Source: Oscillospiraceae bacterium
Lineage (GTDB): Bacteria; Bacillota; Clostridia; Oscillospirales; Oscillospiraceae
Assembly (NCBI GenBank): GCA_016292255.1
Contig: JAEEZZ010000162.1
Coordinates: 1-34,693 of the forward strand
DNA: 34,693 bases
Direction of reading: 5' to 3'
Made by a program: the position numbers and the translations under genes. Shown here piece after piece: positions 7,489-15,739 of the stretch. How positions within the stretch are numbered: position 1 is the first letter of the stretch; every line of letters begins with the position of its first letter. Below the pieces are notes generated by a model. It made no database searches. It was not told where the DNA came from and saw only the letters and a program-made list of their open reading frames with translations.

Positions 7489-9636
7489 TTGAAACGACGA
7501 ATTCTGTTTTTGCTGATGCTGTGTCTGCTTGCGGCCATGTGCGGCTGCCGGGTGCCGTCGGCCGGGGAGAGCTCCTCCGCGGCTGTAACGACGGAGGCCC
7601 CGCAGCCTGCGCGGACGGATACCCGCCTGGAACTGGACGGTACGGAGGCCGGAACGCTCTATGAGCTTTCCGGCGTCTCCTATGTGCAGCTCCAGGCGCT
7701 GTGCGCTGTCTGGCCGCTGACCCTGTCCGAGGAGGACGGGAGCCTGCGGGTGGAGCTGGAGGGCACGGTGCTTACCCTGCGGGACGGCTTCGATGAGGTC
7801 CAGGCCGCCGACGGAGGCCGTATCTCCCTTCCTGCAGCCGTCCGCCGCTGTTCGGACGGCTGGTATCTGCCTGCCGACGCCCTGGAACGGCTCTGGGGCC
7901 GGACCCTTGTGGGCGGCGGGACGGAGCTCCTGTACTGCCTCCGGGTGGAGGAGGGCCCCGCGATCCGCTGGAACGGCGCGGAGCAGGGCACCGCGCTGAG
8001 CTGCAATGGGATCCCGGTCCTGACTGCGGCGCAGCTTGCCGACCTGAGCGGCTGCGGCGTGGAATCCGGCGCGGATCCGGACGGAACCCCCATTCTGACT
8101 CTGCGTACCCCGGATCGCGCCGTCTCCTTCCGGCCCGGTGGGCTGCGGACGGCGCCCGGCGGGATCGACGCCGCCCTTCCCATCCCTGCCTGGCAGGCAG
8201 GGGAGAGCTGGTATCTCCCGGCGGCGGCCGCGGCGGAAGCCCTTGGCTGCACGGTGACGGAGGCGGATCCCCAATCCCTTTCCGTCTGGCAGGCCGAGGC
8301 AGGGCAGCCCTGCTGGGTCTGCGGCAGATGCCTGGGCCCGGCGCAGCTCTTTGGCGACAGCGCCTGCGTGGAGCTCTCTGCCCTGGCGGAGGCTGTGGGC
8401 GGCAGACTTTCCTCCCACGGCGGCGTCCTGACGCTCCGGGCCATGAGCCACAGCCTGCGCCTCTATCCCGGCGAGCCCCGCCTGGAGGCGGACGGCGACG
8501 CCCGGACGCTTCCCACCCCGATCCTGCCCCATGGGGACGGCTGGCTGGTGCCGCTGGCCCCGGTGGCGGAGGCCCTGGGCCTGCCGGAGCAGGCGGACGA
8601 GGCCGGCACGGTGTATTCCCGCATCCGGCCCTGCGACACCCTTCTGTGGCTGGACGGGGTGCAGACGCCCTCCTACACCCTGCCGGAGGGCGGCCTCTAC
8701 GTGCGGATCGCTGACGTGCTGGCGGCCCTGGGGGGCAGCCTCGTGCCCATGGAAAACGAAGCGTCCCTGCTGGTTTGGGGCAAGGAGATCGACCTGCGGG
8801 GCGGTGCGGCGGAATGCAGCGCAGCAGGGGAGACCGTGGCCCTTTCCGGGCCGGTTTTGGCGGCCGGGACGGATTGGTACGCCCCCGCCCCGGAGCTGCT
8901 GCCTGCCATCGGCCTCACGGAGCTGATCGACCCCGAGCTGGATCAGCGCTACTACACCCACATCGCGAAGCACGACGAGATCCCCACCGGCTACCGCGTC
9001 CCGATCCTGATGTACCACGCGGTCAGCGATTCCCTTTGGGGCATTCCGGAGCTGTTCGTCTCGCCCTCCATGCTGGAGGCGCAGATCCAGGCCATGCTGG
9101 CCGAGGGCTACACGCCCATCAGCTTCGAGGATCTGGATCATGTGGATGAGATCCCCAAGCCGGTGATCCTGACCTTTGACGACGGCTATGACAACAACTA
9201 CACGGAGCTTTTCCCCCTGCTGCAAAAATACAACGTCAAGGCCACGGTGTTCGTGATCGTGGAAAAGATCGGCAAGCGCTATTACCTCACCGAGGAGCAG
9301 ATCAAAGAAATGTCGGCCTCCGGCCTGGTCTCCATCCAGAGCCATACCATGAGCCACGGAGACCTGGATCTGATGTATGAATCCCAGCTGCGCTATGAGC
9401 ACTATGACTCCATGATCAGCCTGACCCGGCTCACAGGCCGGCAGCCCTTTGTCATGTGCTATCCCACCGGGAAGAATTCCGCCTACTCCCGCTATTACAC
9501 TGCGGAATACTATGAATACGGCTTGAATATGGGCGGCAACTGCTACGTGACCGGCGACGCCCCCTACCGGATCTACCGATCCTATATCTCCCGGGAGACC
9601 AGCGTGGAGCAATTCCTGCAAAAGCTGGCGTCCTGA
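7489..9636 (+). CDS. Exported polysaccharide deacetylase with copper-amine-oxidase-like stalk
   Basis: A 715-residue exported protein. I place the start at TTG 7489, because GGAGGGTG (7473-7480) is spaced 8 nt from it and the product then begins with a compact signal sequence (KRRILFLLMLCLLAAMCGC). An in-frame ATG at 7471 is the alternative. The Cys near residue 20 could be a weak lipobox. Residues about 40-480 are repeated beta-rich units of the copper amine oxidase N-terminal type, often a wall-binding stalk. The NodB deacetylase domain carries LTFDDGYD (Asp564/Asp565), SHTMSHGDL (metal-binding His619 and His623) and CYPTGK. It likely removes acetyl groups from peptidoglycan or another envelope glycan. 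It lies 54 nt after the kinase gene, probably in the same operon. Confidence 0.88.
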   Translation: MKRRILFLLMLCLLAAMCGCRVPSAGESSSAAVTTEAPQPARTDTRLELDGTEAGTLYELSGVSYVQLQALCAVWPLTLSEEDGSLRVELEGTVLTLRDGFDEVQAADGGRISLPAAVRRCSDGWYLPADALERLWGRTLVGGGTELLYCLRVEEGPAIRWNGAEQGTALSCNGIPVLTAAQLADLSGCGVESGADPDGTPILTLRTPDRAVSFRPGGLRTAPGGIDAALPIPAWQAGESWYLPAAAAAEALGCTVTEADPQSLSVWQAEAGQPCWVCGRCLGPAQLFGDSACVELSALAEAVGGRLSSHGGVLTLRAMSHSLRLYPGEPRLEADGDARTLPTPILPHGDGWLVPLAPVAEALGLPEQADEAGTVYSRIRPCDTLLWLDGVQTPSYTLPEGGLYVRIADVLAALGGSLVPMENEASLLVWGKEIDLRGGAAECSAAGETVALSGPVLAAGTDWYAPAPELLPAIGLTELIDPELDQRYYTHIAKHDEIPTGYRVPILMYHAVSDSLWGIPELFVSPSMLEAQIQAMLAEGYTPISFEDLDHVDEIPKPVILTFDDGYDNNYTELFPLLQKYNVKATVFVIVEKIGKRYYLTEEQIKEMSASGLVSIQSHTMSHGDLDLMYESQLRYEHYDSMISLTRLTGRQPFVMCYPTGKNSAYSRYYTAEYYEYGLNMGGNCYVTGDAPYRIYRSYISRETSVEQFLQKLAS

Positions 9637-9648
9637 CCCTCCCGCGAA

Positions 9649-9684
9649 ACGAAGCCCACGGCTTGAAAAAACCGTGGGCTTCGT
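9649..9684. terminator. Terminator between deacetylase gene and convergent exported-protein gene
   Basis: 13-bp perfect stem (9649-9661 with 9672-9684), 10-nt A-rich loop, 13 nt after the deacetylase stop and 16 nt from the convergent stop at 9700. The plus-strand flank (TGCTGTC) is only weakly T-rich. Confidence 0.7.
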
Positions 9685-9699
9685 GCTGTCAAGCCTGTT

Positions 9700-10689
9700 C
9701 TATTGCGGGCTGAGGTGGAACTCGTAGGTCTCCCGGGCTACTGCAAAGCCCAGCACCCAGCGGGAGACGGTCACCCGCGCCACCGCGTCGGTGTCGATGG
9801 CCAGGAAGTCGGCGTCCTCCGTCCTCCAGTCGTCGGAGAGGGACTCCGCGGAGCCGGAGGCGTCCGTGCATAGCCCGTCCCGGAAGCGCCCCTGCAGATC
9901 CACCCGCCAGAGCGCCCGCCCGTCGCTGCTTACGTAGGTCCATTCCCGTTCCAGCATCTGCGAACCGTCGGCTGCAACATCGGGATCCGACGCGTCCGGG
10001 GCGTGCTTCCCGCCGGTGGTGCTGACCCGGAAGGAGTAATGCTCGTCCTTGGTGGCCTCCTGTCGATCCAGGTCATAGTAGACCACGATGCCGTCCTTGT
10101 CGGTCACGGTGATCTCCCGGCAGGTGTAGAGCTCGCTGCCATCCCGGTGCAGATACCCGCGCAGGCGGAGATTGCCGCCCTCGCCCACGGGCTCCTCCAG
10201 CTCGGCCTCCTCCAGATCCTCCCAATTCGGGGCCCGACGGCAGCGCCCGCTGACGCTGATGTCGGAGAGATCCGCGGCCCGGACGTAGTAGTTTTCTTCG
10301 ATGCACCCGCTGCCGACCCGATCCAGCACCGTCTCGCCGTCCACCTCCACGGTGTACAGGAACAGGGTGTCCTTCACGACGCCGCGATCCACCCGGCTGC
10401 CCCAGAGCCGCTCCGAGCGCTCCAGCAGATCCCGGGAGGGGGCCAGCCTGGCCTCCGCAGGGCCGGACAGGGGCACGTTGGCCGGAGCCGACAGCGTGAA
10501 GTCCACTGCCATCCCCCCGGGAGACAGATCGGACTGGGGCGTGCCGTCCGGCATCGACAGGGTGACGATAAGCTCCGGGGCCCTGTCCCCCGCGTCGGAA
10601 GCTCCCGCCGCCCATACCTTCGGGCTCATCAGCAGGCAGAAGGCCGGGATCGTCAGCCCGGCCAGGACCCGCAGAAAACGTCGCTTCAT
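9700..10689 (-). CDS. Exported protein of unknown function
   Basis: I do not recognise the family. The product is about 329 residues. The ATG at 10689 overlaps the upstream stop as ATGA and has GGGAGGA 7 nt before it, so it is preferred over an in-frame start 8 codons upstream. The N terminus is a clear signal peptide (MKRRFLRVLAGLTIPAFCLL, cleavage probably after VWA near residue 28). The mature part is acidic and beta-rich without membrane segments; blocks such as VDFTLSAPANVPLSG and TLFLYTVEVDGETV suggest Ig-like folds. It is the third gene of padR / HAAS-like / exported protein. In similar Firmicutes sets the third protein is an adhesin-like or regulatory envelope protein, but no such signature was seen here. 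Confidence 0.8.
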   Translation of the reverse strand: MKRRFLRVLAGLTIPAFCLLMSPKVWAAGASDAGDRAPELIVTLSMPDGTPQSDLSPGGMAVDFTLSAPANVPLSGPAEARLAPSRDLLERSERLWGSRVDRGVVKDTLFLYTVEVDGETVLDRVGSGCIEENYYVRAADLSDISVSGRCRRAPNWEDLEEAELEEPVGEGGNLRLRGYLHRDGSELYTCREITVTDKDGIVVYYDLDRQEATKDEHYSFRVSTTGGKHAPDASDPDVAADGSQMLEREWTYVSSDGRALWRVDLQGRFRDGLCTDASGSAESLSDDWRTEDADFLAIDTDAVARVTVSRWVLGFAVARETYEFHLSPQ

Positions 10690-11090
10690 AGACCGATCCT
10701 CCCTTGCAGCCACCCGCAGGCCTGGGTGATGATAAAATGTCCGTCCATGTCCTGCTCGTTTCGCAGGATCATATAGACCAGTGCGGCGGTGAGCAGCAGC
10801 AGGGCCAGGACCAGCCCCGAGAACACCAGCCGAACCACCCGCTTCCGGGCGCTGATCCGGCGGTAGATCTCCCTGTCATCCATCTCCGACAGAAACGCCA
10901 CCGCGATCTGCTCCGGGCTGCCGAAGGTCTCGGCCAGTTCCTCCGGCTTGGCCCAGGGATGGGCGGAGAGATAGCGGCCTACGTCCTCCTGCAGGATTTG
11001 CAGGTAGTCCTGCTTCCGCTGCCCGCCGAAGGGCAGCTTTCTTCCGATCCGGCGGCAGTAGGCCGCAGCCCGCCGCTCAAGCTGTTTCAT
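10686..11090 (-). CDS. HAAS/DUF1700-like single-pass membrane protein
   Basis: A 134-residue protein. The N-terminal half is a cytoplasmic helical domain (LERRAAAYCRRIGRKLPF, DYLQILQEDVGRYLSAHP, LAETFGSPEQIAVAFLSEM) that resembles HAAS/DUF1700 domains. One membrane helix follows near residues 86-108 (VRLVFSGLVLALLLLTAALV), then a short tail. Genes of this kind usually sit right after a padR gene, as here: its start overlaps the padR 3' end by 14 nt, and its stop overlaps the next start. The exact role is unknown; it may be a membrane partner or anti-regulator for the PadR pathway (inference). Confidence 0.8.
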   Translation of the reverse strand: MKQLERRAAAYCRRIGRKLPFGGQRKQDYLQILQEDVGRYLSAHPWAKPEELAETFGSPEQIAVAFLSEMDDREIYRRISARKRVVRLVFSGLVLALLLLTAALVYMILRNEQDMDGHFIITQACGWLQGRIGL

Positions 11091-11436
11091 GGCGTAGCTG
11101 CCCGTATTGCAGGATGCGTCTGGCGCCCTCGCTGACCTGCTCGTATTCCTGCTGGATCCGCTGCAGATAGGCCGCGCCCTCCTCGGTGAGCCGGTAGTAG
11201 ACGCGGGTCATCCGCTTGCCAGCCAGTTCCTTGCGGTCGGCAATATAGCCCTGCTCCTGGAGCCGGTAGAGCACGGGGTAGAGGGTCCCGTCCTGGAAGG
11301 ACAGCAGCCCGCCGCTGACCCGCTCTGTTTCCTGCACCAGCTCGTAGCCGTACATCTCCCGCCGCTGTAAAAGCGACAGGATACACAGGGTGGTCACGCC
11401 CTTTTTGAAATGGGTTTGCATTCCCTCTTGCTTCAT
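11077..11436 (-). CDS. PadR-family transcriptional regulator
   Basis: A 119-residue winged-helix protein of the short PadR-s2 type. Family blocks are HFKKGVTTLCILSLLQ, MYGYELVQE, SFQDGTLYPVLYRLQEQGYI, and the wing KRMTRVYYRLTEEG, followed by a C-terminal dimerisation helix. PadR proteins usually repress nearby transport or stress genes and release on ligand binding. The ATG has GGAGG 8 nt upstream. It heads a minus-strand operon and is divergent from the ABC genes at 11586. An inverted repeat in the shared region (11490-11513) overlaps its own -35, so autoregulation and control of the ABC genes are likely. Confidence 0.94.
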   Translation of the reverse strand: MKQEGMQTHFKKGVTTLCILSLLQRREMYGYELVQETERVSGGLLSFQDGTLYPVLYRLQEQGYIADRKELAGKRMTRVYYRLTEEGAAYLQRIQQEYEQVSEGARRILQYGQLRHETA

Positions 11437-11468
11437 GGCGCTTTCCTCCTTCCGATCTTGTTTCCCAT

Positions 11469-11497
11469 ATTATAATCCAAATGTATCTGTTTGTAAA
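11469..11497 (-). promoter_or_regulatory. padR operon promoter
   Basis: On the minus strand: TTTACA (11492-11497), 17-nt spacer, TATAAT (11469-11474). It lies 33 nt before the padR start and its -35 is inside the candidate operator. Confidence 0.75.
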
Positions 11498-11513
11498 TAC
11501 TATTTTATACAAA
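11490..11513. promoter_or_regulatory. Candidate PadR operator
   Basis: AT-rich imperfect inverted repeat with outer TTTGTA (11490-11495) and TACAAA (11508-11513). It covers the padR -35 and ends 8 nt before the -35 of the divergent ABC promoter, so one bound dimer could block both. The PadR assignment of the site is inferred from position. Confidence 0.5.
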
Positions 11514-11520
11514 ACAATGA

Positions 11521-11549
11521 TTGACAAATGGATGCTGCTGTGTTATCCT
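11521..11549 (+). promoter_or_regulatory. Promoter for ABC transporter genes
   Basis: Consensus TTGACA at 11521-11526, 17-nt spacer, TATCCT at 11544-11549. It lies 37 nt before the ATPase start; GGGAGGAAG near 11570 is the ribosome site. Confidence 0.75.
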
Positions 11550-11585
11550 TGAATCATAAAAAAACCGTCGGGAGGAAGAACCGCT

Positions 11586-12254
11586 ATGGCCATCTTGGAA
11601 GTCAAAAACGTGAGCTTTCAGTACCGCAACAAATACCAGACCGTCAACGCCCTGAACGGGGTAGACTGCGCCTTTGAAGAAGGGCAGCTCTACGCCCTGG
11701 TGGGCAAGTCGGGCTCCGGCAAGAGCACTCTGCTGTCGTTAATGGCGGGGCTCATGCTCCCCAGCTCGGGGGAGATCCTCTTTGAGGGCAAGCCCACCTC
11801 CCAGATCAACCTCAACCGCTATCGCCGGGAGCACGCCGCGGTCATTTATCAAAGCTTCCGCCTGCTGCCCCTGCTGACGGTGTCCGAGAACGTCACCTAT
11901 CCCATGGAGCTCCGGGGCTTCAAGGGCAAAAAAGCCCGGGATCGGGCGGAGGAGCTGATCCAGCGGGTGGGCCTGCCGGTGACGGTGCTGCCCCGCTTCC
12001 CGGATATGCTCTCCGGCGGCGAACAGCAGCGGGTGGCAGTGGCCCGGGCCATGAGCATGGACACCAGGCTGCTGCTGGCGGACGAGCCCACCGGCAACCT
12101 GGACACCGAAAACAGCCGCCGCATCATCGACCTGCTGCTGAAGCTGGCCCACGAGGACGGCTACTGCGTCATTGTGGTGACCCACGATCTGGACATCGCC
12201 GCCCGGGCCGACCGCGTCTTCCGCATGCGGGACGGGAAGCTGCAGGAGGATTAA
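11586..12254 (+). CDS. ABC transporter ATP-binding protein A1 (MacB/LolD-like)
   Basis: A 222-residue nucleotide-binding subunit. Walker A GKSGSGKST near residues 40-48, Q-loop region AVIYQSFRLLPLLTV, signature LSGGEQQRVAVARA, Walker B LLLADEPTGNLD and H-loop VVTHDLD are all intact. This pattern is typical of MacB/LolD/FtsE-type ATPases that work with FtsX-like permeases as mechanotransmitters or exporters of peptides and lipophilic compounds. The permease P1 begins 4 nt downstream. It is closely similar to the ATPase part of A2 at 18774: 38 of the first 48 residues agree by hand count. It lacks the C-terminal extension of A2. Confidence 0.95.
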   Translation: MAILEVKNVSFQYRNKYQTVNALNGVDCAFEEGQLYALVGKSGSGKSTLLSLMAGLMLPSSGEILFEGKPTSQINLNRYRREHAAVIYQSFRLLPLLTVSENVTYPMELRGFKGKKARDRAEELIQRVGLPVTVLPRFPDMLSGGEQQRVAVARAMSMDTRLLLADEPTGNLDTENSRRIIDLLLKLAHEDGYCVIVVTHDLDIAARADRVFRMRDGKLQED

Positions 12255-12258
12255 CACC

Positions 12259-15200
12259 ATGCAGGCCACGAAAAACGGACTGAAAAGCGCGCTCCGCACG
12301 CCGGGGAAAACCCTGCTGTTCCTTCTGATCCTGACGGTGACGGCGGCGCTGCTGACGATCTCCTGCTGCGTCTACGGTGCGGTACGGGGCTATCTGAACG
12401 ACTGCGACGACTATTTCCACACCATCGCAGAGCTGGAATATATCGGCCGGGATTACCCGGATCAGACGGTCTATGACGAGGCCTTCGCCGCCGCGGTGGA
12501 GGAAAACCGCGATACCCTTTCCGGGCTGATCGCCTCGGAGTCTGTGCTGGCCTGGGAGCCGGCCTCGGCGGAGCTGGCCTATTCGCCGCTGATCCACCGG
12601 AAGGATATGCTGGTTCCGGATCCCGACACAGCCGTGCTGCGGGTCTACCTGGACTCCTATAACGACCAGATCGGCGTCTACAACGCCATTGTGACCGAGA
12701 CCCTCTATTCCCGCCTGGACTTTACCAATAAACTGATCATGTTCCGAACGCTGGACGGCGATGCGTCGTTGGCGTGCTCGGATACCTACTTGGTGATCGG
12801 CCGCTTTTATGCCGGCCGGCTCCAGAATCCCTGCTTCCAGCAGACGGCGGTCACCGTGGAGGAGGACGGAACCAACACCAAGCTTCCGGCGGAGCTTCCC
12901 GCCGGGGCAAGCCCGGAGGAGGAGGCCCCCTTCCTGCGCTATGCCGAGAATCTGAGAGCGGCAAACGATGGCCTCCCGGTGAGCTATACCGCCGACATAG
13001 AGGATAACTACCTCTTTCACCAGCAGGTCCTGACCCTGCTCCAGGGCCGCTTCTTCACCCGGGAGGAATACGACACCGGGGCGAAGGTCTGCATCATCTC
13101 CGAAAAGACGGCGGGGATGCTCGGCCTGGAGCCGGGGGATAAGCTTCCCTTCTCGGTGTACCACGCGGCGGGGGATCTCTACGCCGCCCACGGACATACC
13201 CTGACCGACGAGGGAGACTATGAGATCGTCGGCATCACCAGCCACTCCGACAGCTATCCCTACCGGATCTTCCTGCCGGACGCCAAGGCAGCCGGCAGCG
13301 CGTTCTACCCGGTGAACGGCTATACCCTGGGGCAGTTCCGGCTGAAAAACGACGGCGTGCCCGCCTTTTTGGAGGCGGCCGCCCCCCTGCTGGAGCAGGG
13401 CTTCCGTCTGAACGTCTACGATCAGGGCTACGCCGCTGCCACAGCGCCCATGGAGGAGCTGCTGTTTATCTCCGGGATCTTCCTGGCGGTCTGCCTGCTG
13501 CTGGCGGCCTGCGCCCTGGCCATGCAGAGCCATATCTTCATCTCCCGGCAGCGTGAGACGGGCCGGACCATGTTCGCCATGGGCAGCGGCCGTTTCCACG
13601 TCTGCGTGTACTTCCTCAGTGCGGCCCTGGCGCTGACGGTCTGCGGCGCGGCCTTCGGCGCTGTGATCGGCAGGCAGGCGGAGGGCTGGGTGTTTCAGAT
13701 CCTGCAGCGCTTTGCGGCTCAGTTTGCGGAGCAGGACCTGCGCTTCTCCACCACGCGCCTGGCGATCACCCGCACCCTGGATTTCGATCCCGCTTCCTCC
13801 CTGGGGGCCTATCTGTGCGCTGCCGGGATCCTGGTGGGCGGGACGCTGATCTTCACCCTGCTCTTTGCCCTGTTCAGCCTGCGGGAACGCAAAAACGCCA
13901 AAAAGCGCAAGAAGGAGCCCAGGCCGCGGAAGCGTGCCGGCCGGGTGTCCCGCCTCTCCGGCTCCTTCAAATACGGCCTGCTCTCCCTGCGGAGAGGCCG
14001 GGGCCGCACGGCAGCCGTGCTGCTGCTGGGGCTGGCGACGGCCCTGTTCTTCGGACGGCTGAGCTCCTCTCTGATCGGCTATCAGGAGCAGCTGGACGAC
14101 TACAAGGCCAAGGCGGTGATCAGCGGCAGTGCCACGGATTGTTACGGCAAACGCATCAGCGGTCTGACGCTGGACGGCGGCCTTGTCGCGCAGCTCTGCT
14201 CCGCCGAGCTGCTGGAAAACTGCTGCGTGACCGCCGACCTGGGCCATATCCGGATCCTGGGCGGAGACGACGGCGGGCCCATCAATTACGACTTTTCGGA
14301 ATACAACTCCTACCTCTATGAATCTCTGTTCTATTGGCTGAGCAAGGAGCCCGCCTGGATCGGGACGAATTCCGTCGCAAACACGCCCCAGTTCCACTTC
14401 TCTGAGAGCGGCTCCGTGGAGTGGCTGGACGGCTGGAGCGAGGCGGATTTCATCCGCCTTGAGACCGAGGAATACACGTATTACGACGGTTACCTGGATA
14501 TGAGCTCCACCCGGCAGTACCAGACCGGCCCCTCCGTCTGCGCCCTGCCCAAGGATCTGATGGAGGAACGGGGGATCCGTCTGGGAGATCAGATCAATGC
14601 CCTTGCCGCCTATTATCATCCGGAGTGGGGCGAGATCCTGTGCCTTGTGCAGCTCCGGGTGGTCGCGGCCTATGTCGCCCCGGTGGGCAGCACCACCGTC
14701 TTTTCCCCGCTGACCCTGGTGCGTCCCGAGCTTGAGGACAGAAATCTCTTCCGGCAGTTCAACGCGGAGGAGGACAGGGACATCTGGGTGGGCAGGAAAA
14801 GCTGGACTGCTGAGAACTTAGCGAAATACCAGGCCATGGGCTTAACGCCTGCCATGAGCTATTCCAGCCTGACCTTCACGCTGACGGACGCCGCCAAGCT
14901 GGACGAAACGCGTTCTCTTTTGGCAGAGCTGGGCTTCACCTGGGTCCATTCCGAGGAACGCACCAAGCCCTACGCCATGATCGAGGACGAGATCTATCTC
15001 AATACGACCCAGTCCATGGAGCGGCAGATCCAGTACGTCAGCGTGCTCTACGGCGCTCTGTATCTGCTGGCGGGGGTGATCGGCTTTGCCCTGGCCTGGC
15101 TGCTGCTGCTTTCCCGTCGGCGGGAGATCGCCGTCATGCGGGCCCTGGGCACCCAGAGCGGCCGGATCTTAGGGAACTTCCTGCTGGAACAGCTGCTGCT

Positions 15201-15378
15201 GATGGCCGTCGGCCTGGCCCTGGGGATCGGCGTCTGCCGCCTCACCGGGACGGCCCTCAATCCCACCCAGCTCCTGCTCACCGCCGCCTTCCTGGCGGTG
15301 TGGATCCTCTCCACCCTGATCTGCCTGGCCGCAGGCCTCCGCAAGAGATCCTTCGCAGCCCTGACGGAGCCGGAATAA
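12259..15378 (+). CDS. FtsX-like ABC permease P1
   Basis: A 1039-residue permease with two FtsX-type halves. TM1 is about residues 12-35, followed by a large extracytoplasmic domain to about 395; TM2-TM4 lie at about 399-424, 440-470 and 515-542. A basic cytoplasmic loop (RERKNAKKRKKEPRPRKR) leads to TM5 (about 584-604), a second extracytoplasmic domain to about 928, and TM6-TM8 (930-952, 972-992, 1001-1024). Conserved MRALGTQSGRI before TM7 and LFISGIFLAVCLLLA at TM2 fit the MacB/FtsX superfamily. Such large permeases often serve antimicrobial peptide resistance, lipoprotein handling or envelope stress; the substrate here is unknown. It begins 4 nt after A1 and is a paralogue of P2. Confidence 0.93.
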   Translation: MQATKNGLKSALRTPGKTLLFLLILTVTAALLTISCCVYGAVRGYLNDCDDYFHTIAELEYIGRDYPDQTVYDEAFAAAVEENRDTLSGLIASESVLAWEPASAELAYSPLIHRKDMLVPDPDTAVLRVYLDSYNDQIGVYNAIVTETLYSRLDFTNKLIMFRTLDGDASLACSDTYLVIGRFYAGRLQNPCFQQTAVTVEEDGTNTKLPAELPAGASPEEEAPFLRYAENLRAANDGLPVSYTADIEDNYLFHQQVLTLLQGRFFTREEYDTGAKVCIISEKTAGMLGLEPGDKLPFSVYHAAGDLYAAHGHTLTDEGDYEIVGITSHSDSYPYRIFLPDAKAAGSAFYPVNGYTLGQFRLKNDGVPAFLEAAAPLLEQGFRLNVYDQGYAAATAPMEELLFISGIFLAVCLLLAACALAMQSHIFISRQRETGRTMFAMGSGRFHVCVYFLSAALALTVCGAAFGAVIGRQAEGWVFQILQRFAAQFAEQDLRFSTTRLAITRTLDFDPASSLGAYLCAAGILVGGTLIFTLLFALFSLRERKNAKKRKKEPRPRKRAGRVSRLSGSFKYGLLSLRRGRGRTAAVLLLGLATALFFGRLSSSLIGYQEQLDDYKAKAVISGSATDCYGKRISGLTLDGGLVAQLCSAELLENCCVTADLGHIRILGGDDGGPINYDFSEYNSYLYESLFYWLSKEPAWIGTNSVANTPQFHFSESGSVEWLDGWSEADFIRLETEEYTYYDGYLDMSSTRQYQTGPSVCALPKDLMEERGIRLGDQINALAAYYHPEWGEILCLVQLRVVAAYVAPVGSTTVFSPLTLVRPELEDRNLFRQFNAEEDRDIWVGRKSWTAENLAKYQAMGLTPAMSYSSLTFTLTDAAKLDETRSLLAELGFTWVHSEERTKPYAMIEDEIYLNTTQSMERQIQYVSVLYGALYLLAGVIGFALAWLLLLSRRREIAVMRALGTQSGRILGNFLLEQLLLMAVGLALGIGVCRLTGTALNPTQLLLTAAFLAVWILSTLICLAAGLRKRSFAALTEPE

Positions 15379-15393
15379 ACGCGTCCCCGCATG

Positions 15394-15519
15394 TAGGGAC
15401 GGCACTCTGCCGTCCGCACCCGCTCTACGGTAGCGCGGGCTATTAGCCCGCTTTTCCCCCGCACGCACCCGCTCTACGGTAGCGCGGGCTATTAGTAGGG
15501 ACGGCACTCTGCCGTCCGC
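15394..15519. repeat. Composite block of GTAG-edged stem-loop repeats
   Basis: A 24-nt unit occurs at 15394-15417 and again at 15496-15519. A 32-nt unit occurs at 15415-15446 and 15464-15495. Each contains a small hairpin (GGACGGCA/TGCCGTCC; GCGGGCT/AGCCCGC). The second copy of the longer unit is cut after TATTAG by the second short unit, suggesting one element inserted into another. The block sits between the P1 stop and a strong terminator; no gene is seen in 15379-15643. Confidence 0.85.
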
Positions 15520-15543
15520 GCTACCCGCCCGCACAGAAAACAG

Positions 15544-15591
15544 ATACGGCGTTCCGCCCGGGGAAAAAGGGCGGAATGCCGTATTTTTTTT
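15544..15591 (+). terminator. Strong intrinsic terminator between P1 and P2
   Basis: 16-bp stem (15544-15559 with 15569-15584, one G-U pair), 9-nt loop, followed directly by a run of eight T. By sequence it should stop most A1-P1 transcripts before P2. Confidence 0.85.
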
Positions 15592-15649
15592 CTGGACCCT
15601 GTAACGAATCCCCCGTTTTTGGCATTCACAGGATAGAGGAGGGATGATG

Positions 15650-15739
15650 ATGTCAGAATCCAGCAAAAACCGTCTGTACGGTACAGATGCGGCTGACCGG
15701 ACAGATCGCGGAAGGAAAGGACGGGAAATGCCATGTTAA
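15650..15739 (+). CDS. Possible 29-aa leader peptide before P2
   Basis: Short frame with three consecutive ATGs (15644, 15647, 15650) after a strong GAGGAGGG; the third has the best spacing. The product is very hydrophilic and basic (begins MSESSKNRLYGTDAADR), with no known match. Its stop (15737-15739) overlaps the P2 start at 15733, which would allow translational coupling. The frame also contains TCTGTACGGTACAGA (15673-15687), a 7-bp palindrome that may be an operator instead. It could be an upstream leader or simply untranslated sequence with a chance ribosome site. Confidence 0.3.
   Translation: MSESSKNRLYGTDAADRTDRGRKGREMPC

Noticed and set aside
12169-14619. Long minus-strand frame across P1 (also 6913-9621, 15736-17574, 1160-2863, 20694-22715)
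   Set aside because: All mirror well-supported genes and have Arg/Gln/His/Gly-rich compositions without family motifs.
15394-15519. Direct repeats resembling a CRISPR fragment
   Set aside because: Only two copies per unit, no regular spacers, no cas genes; each unit is a stem-loop repeat also found elsewhere.
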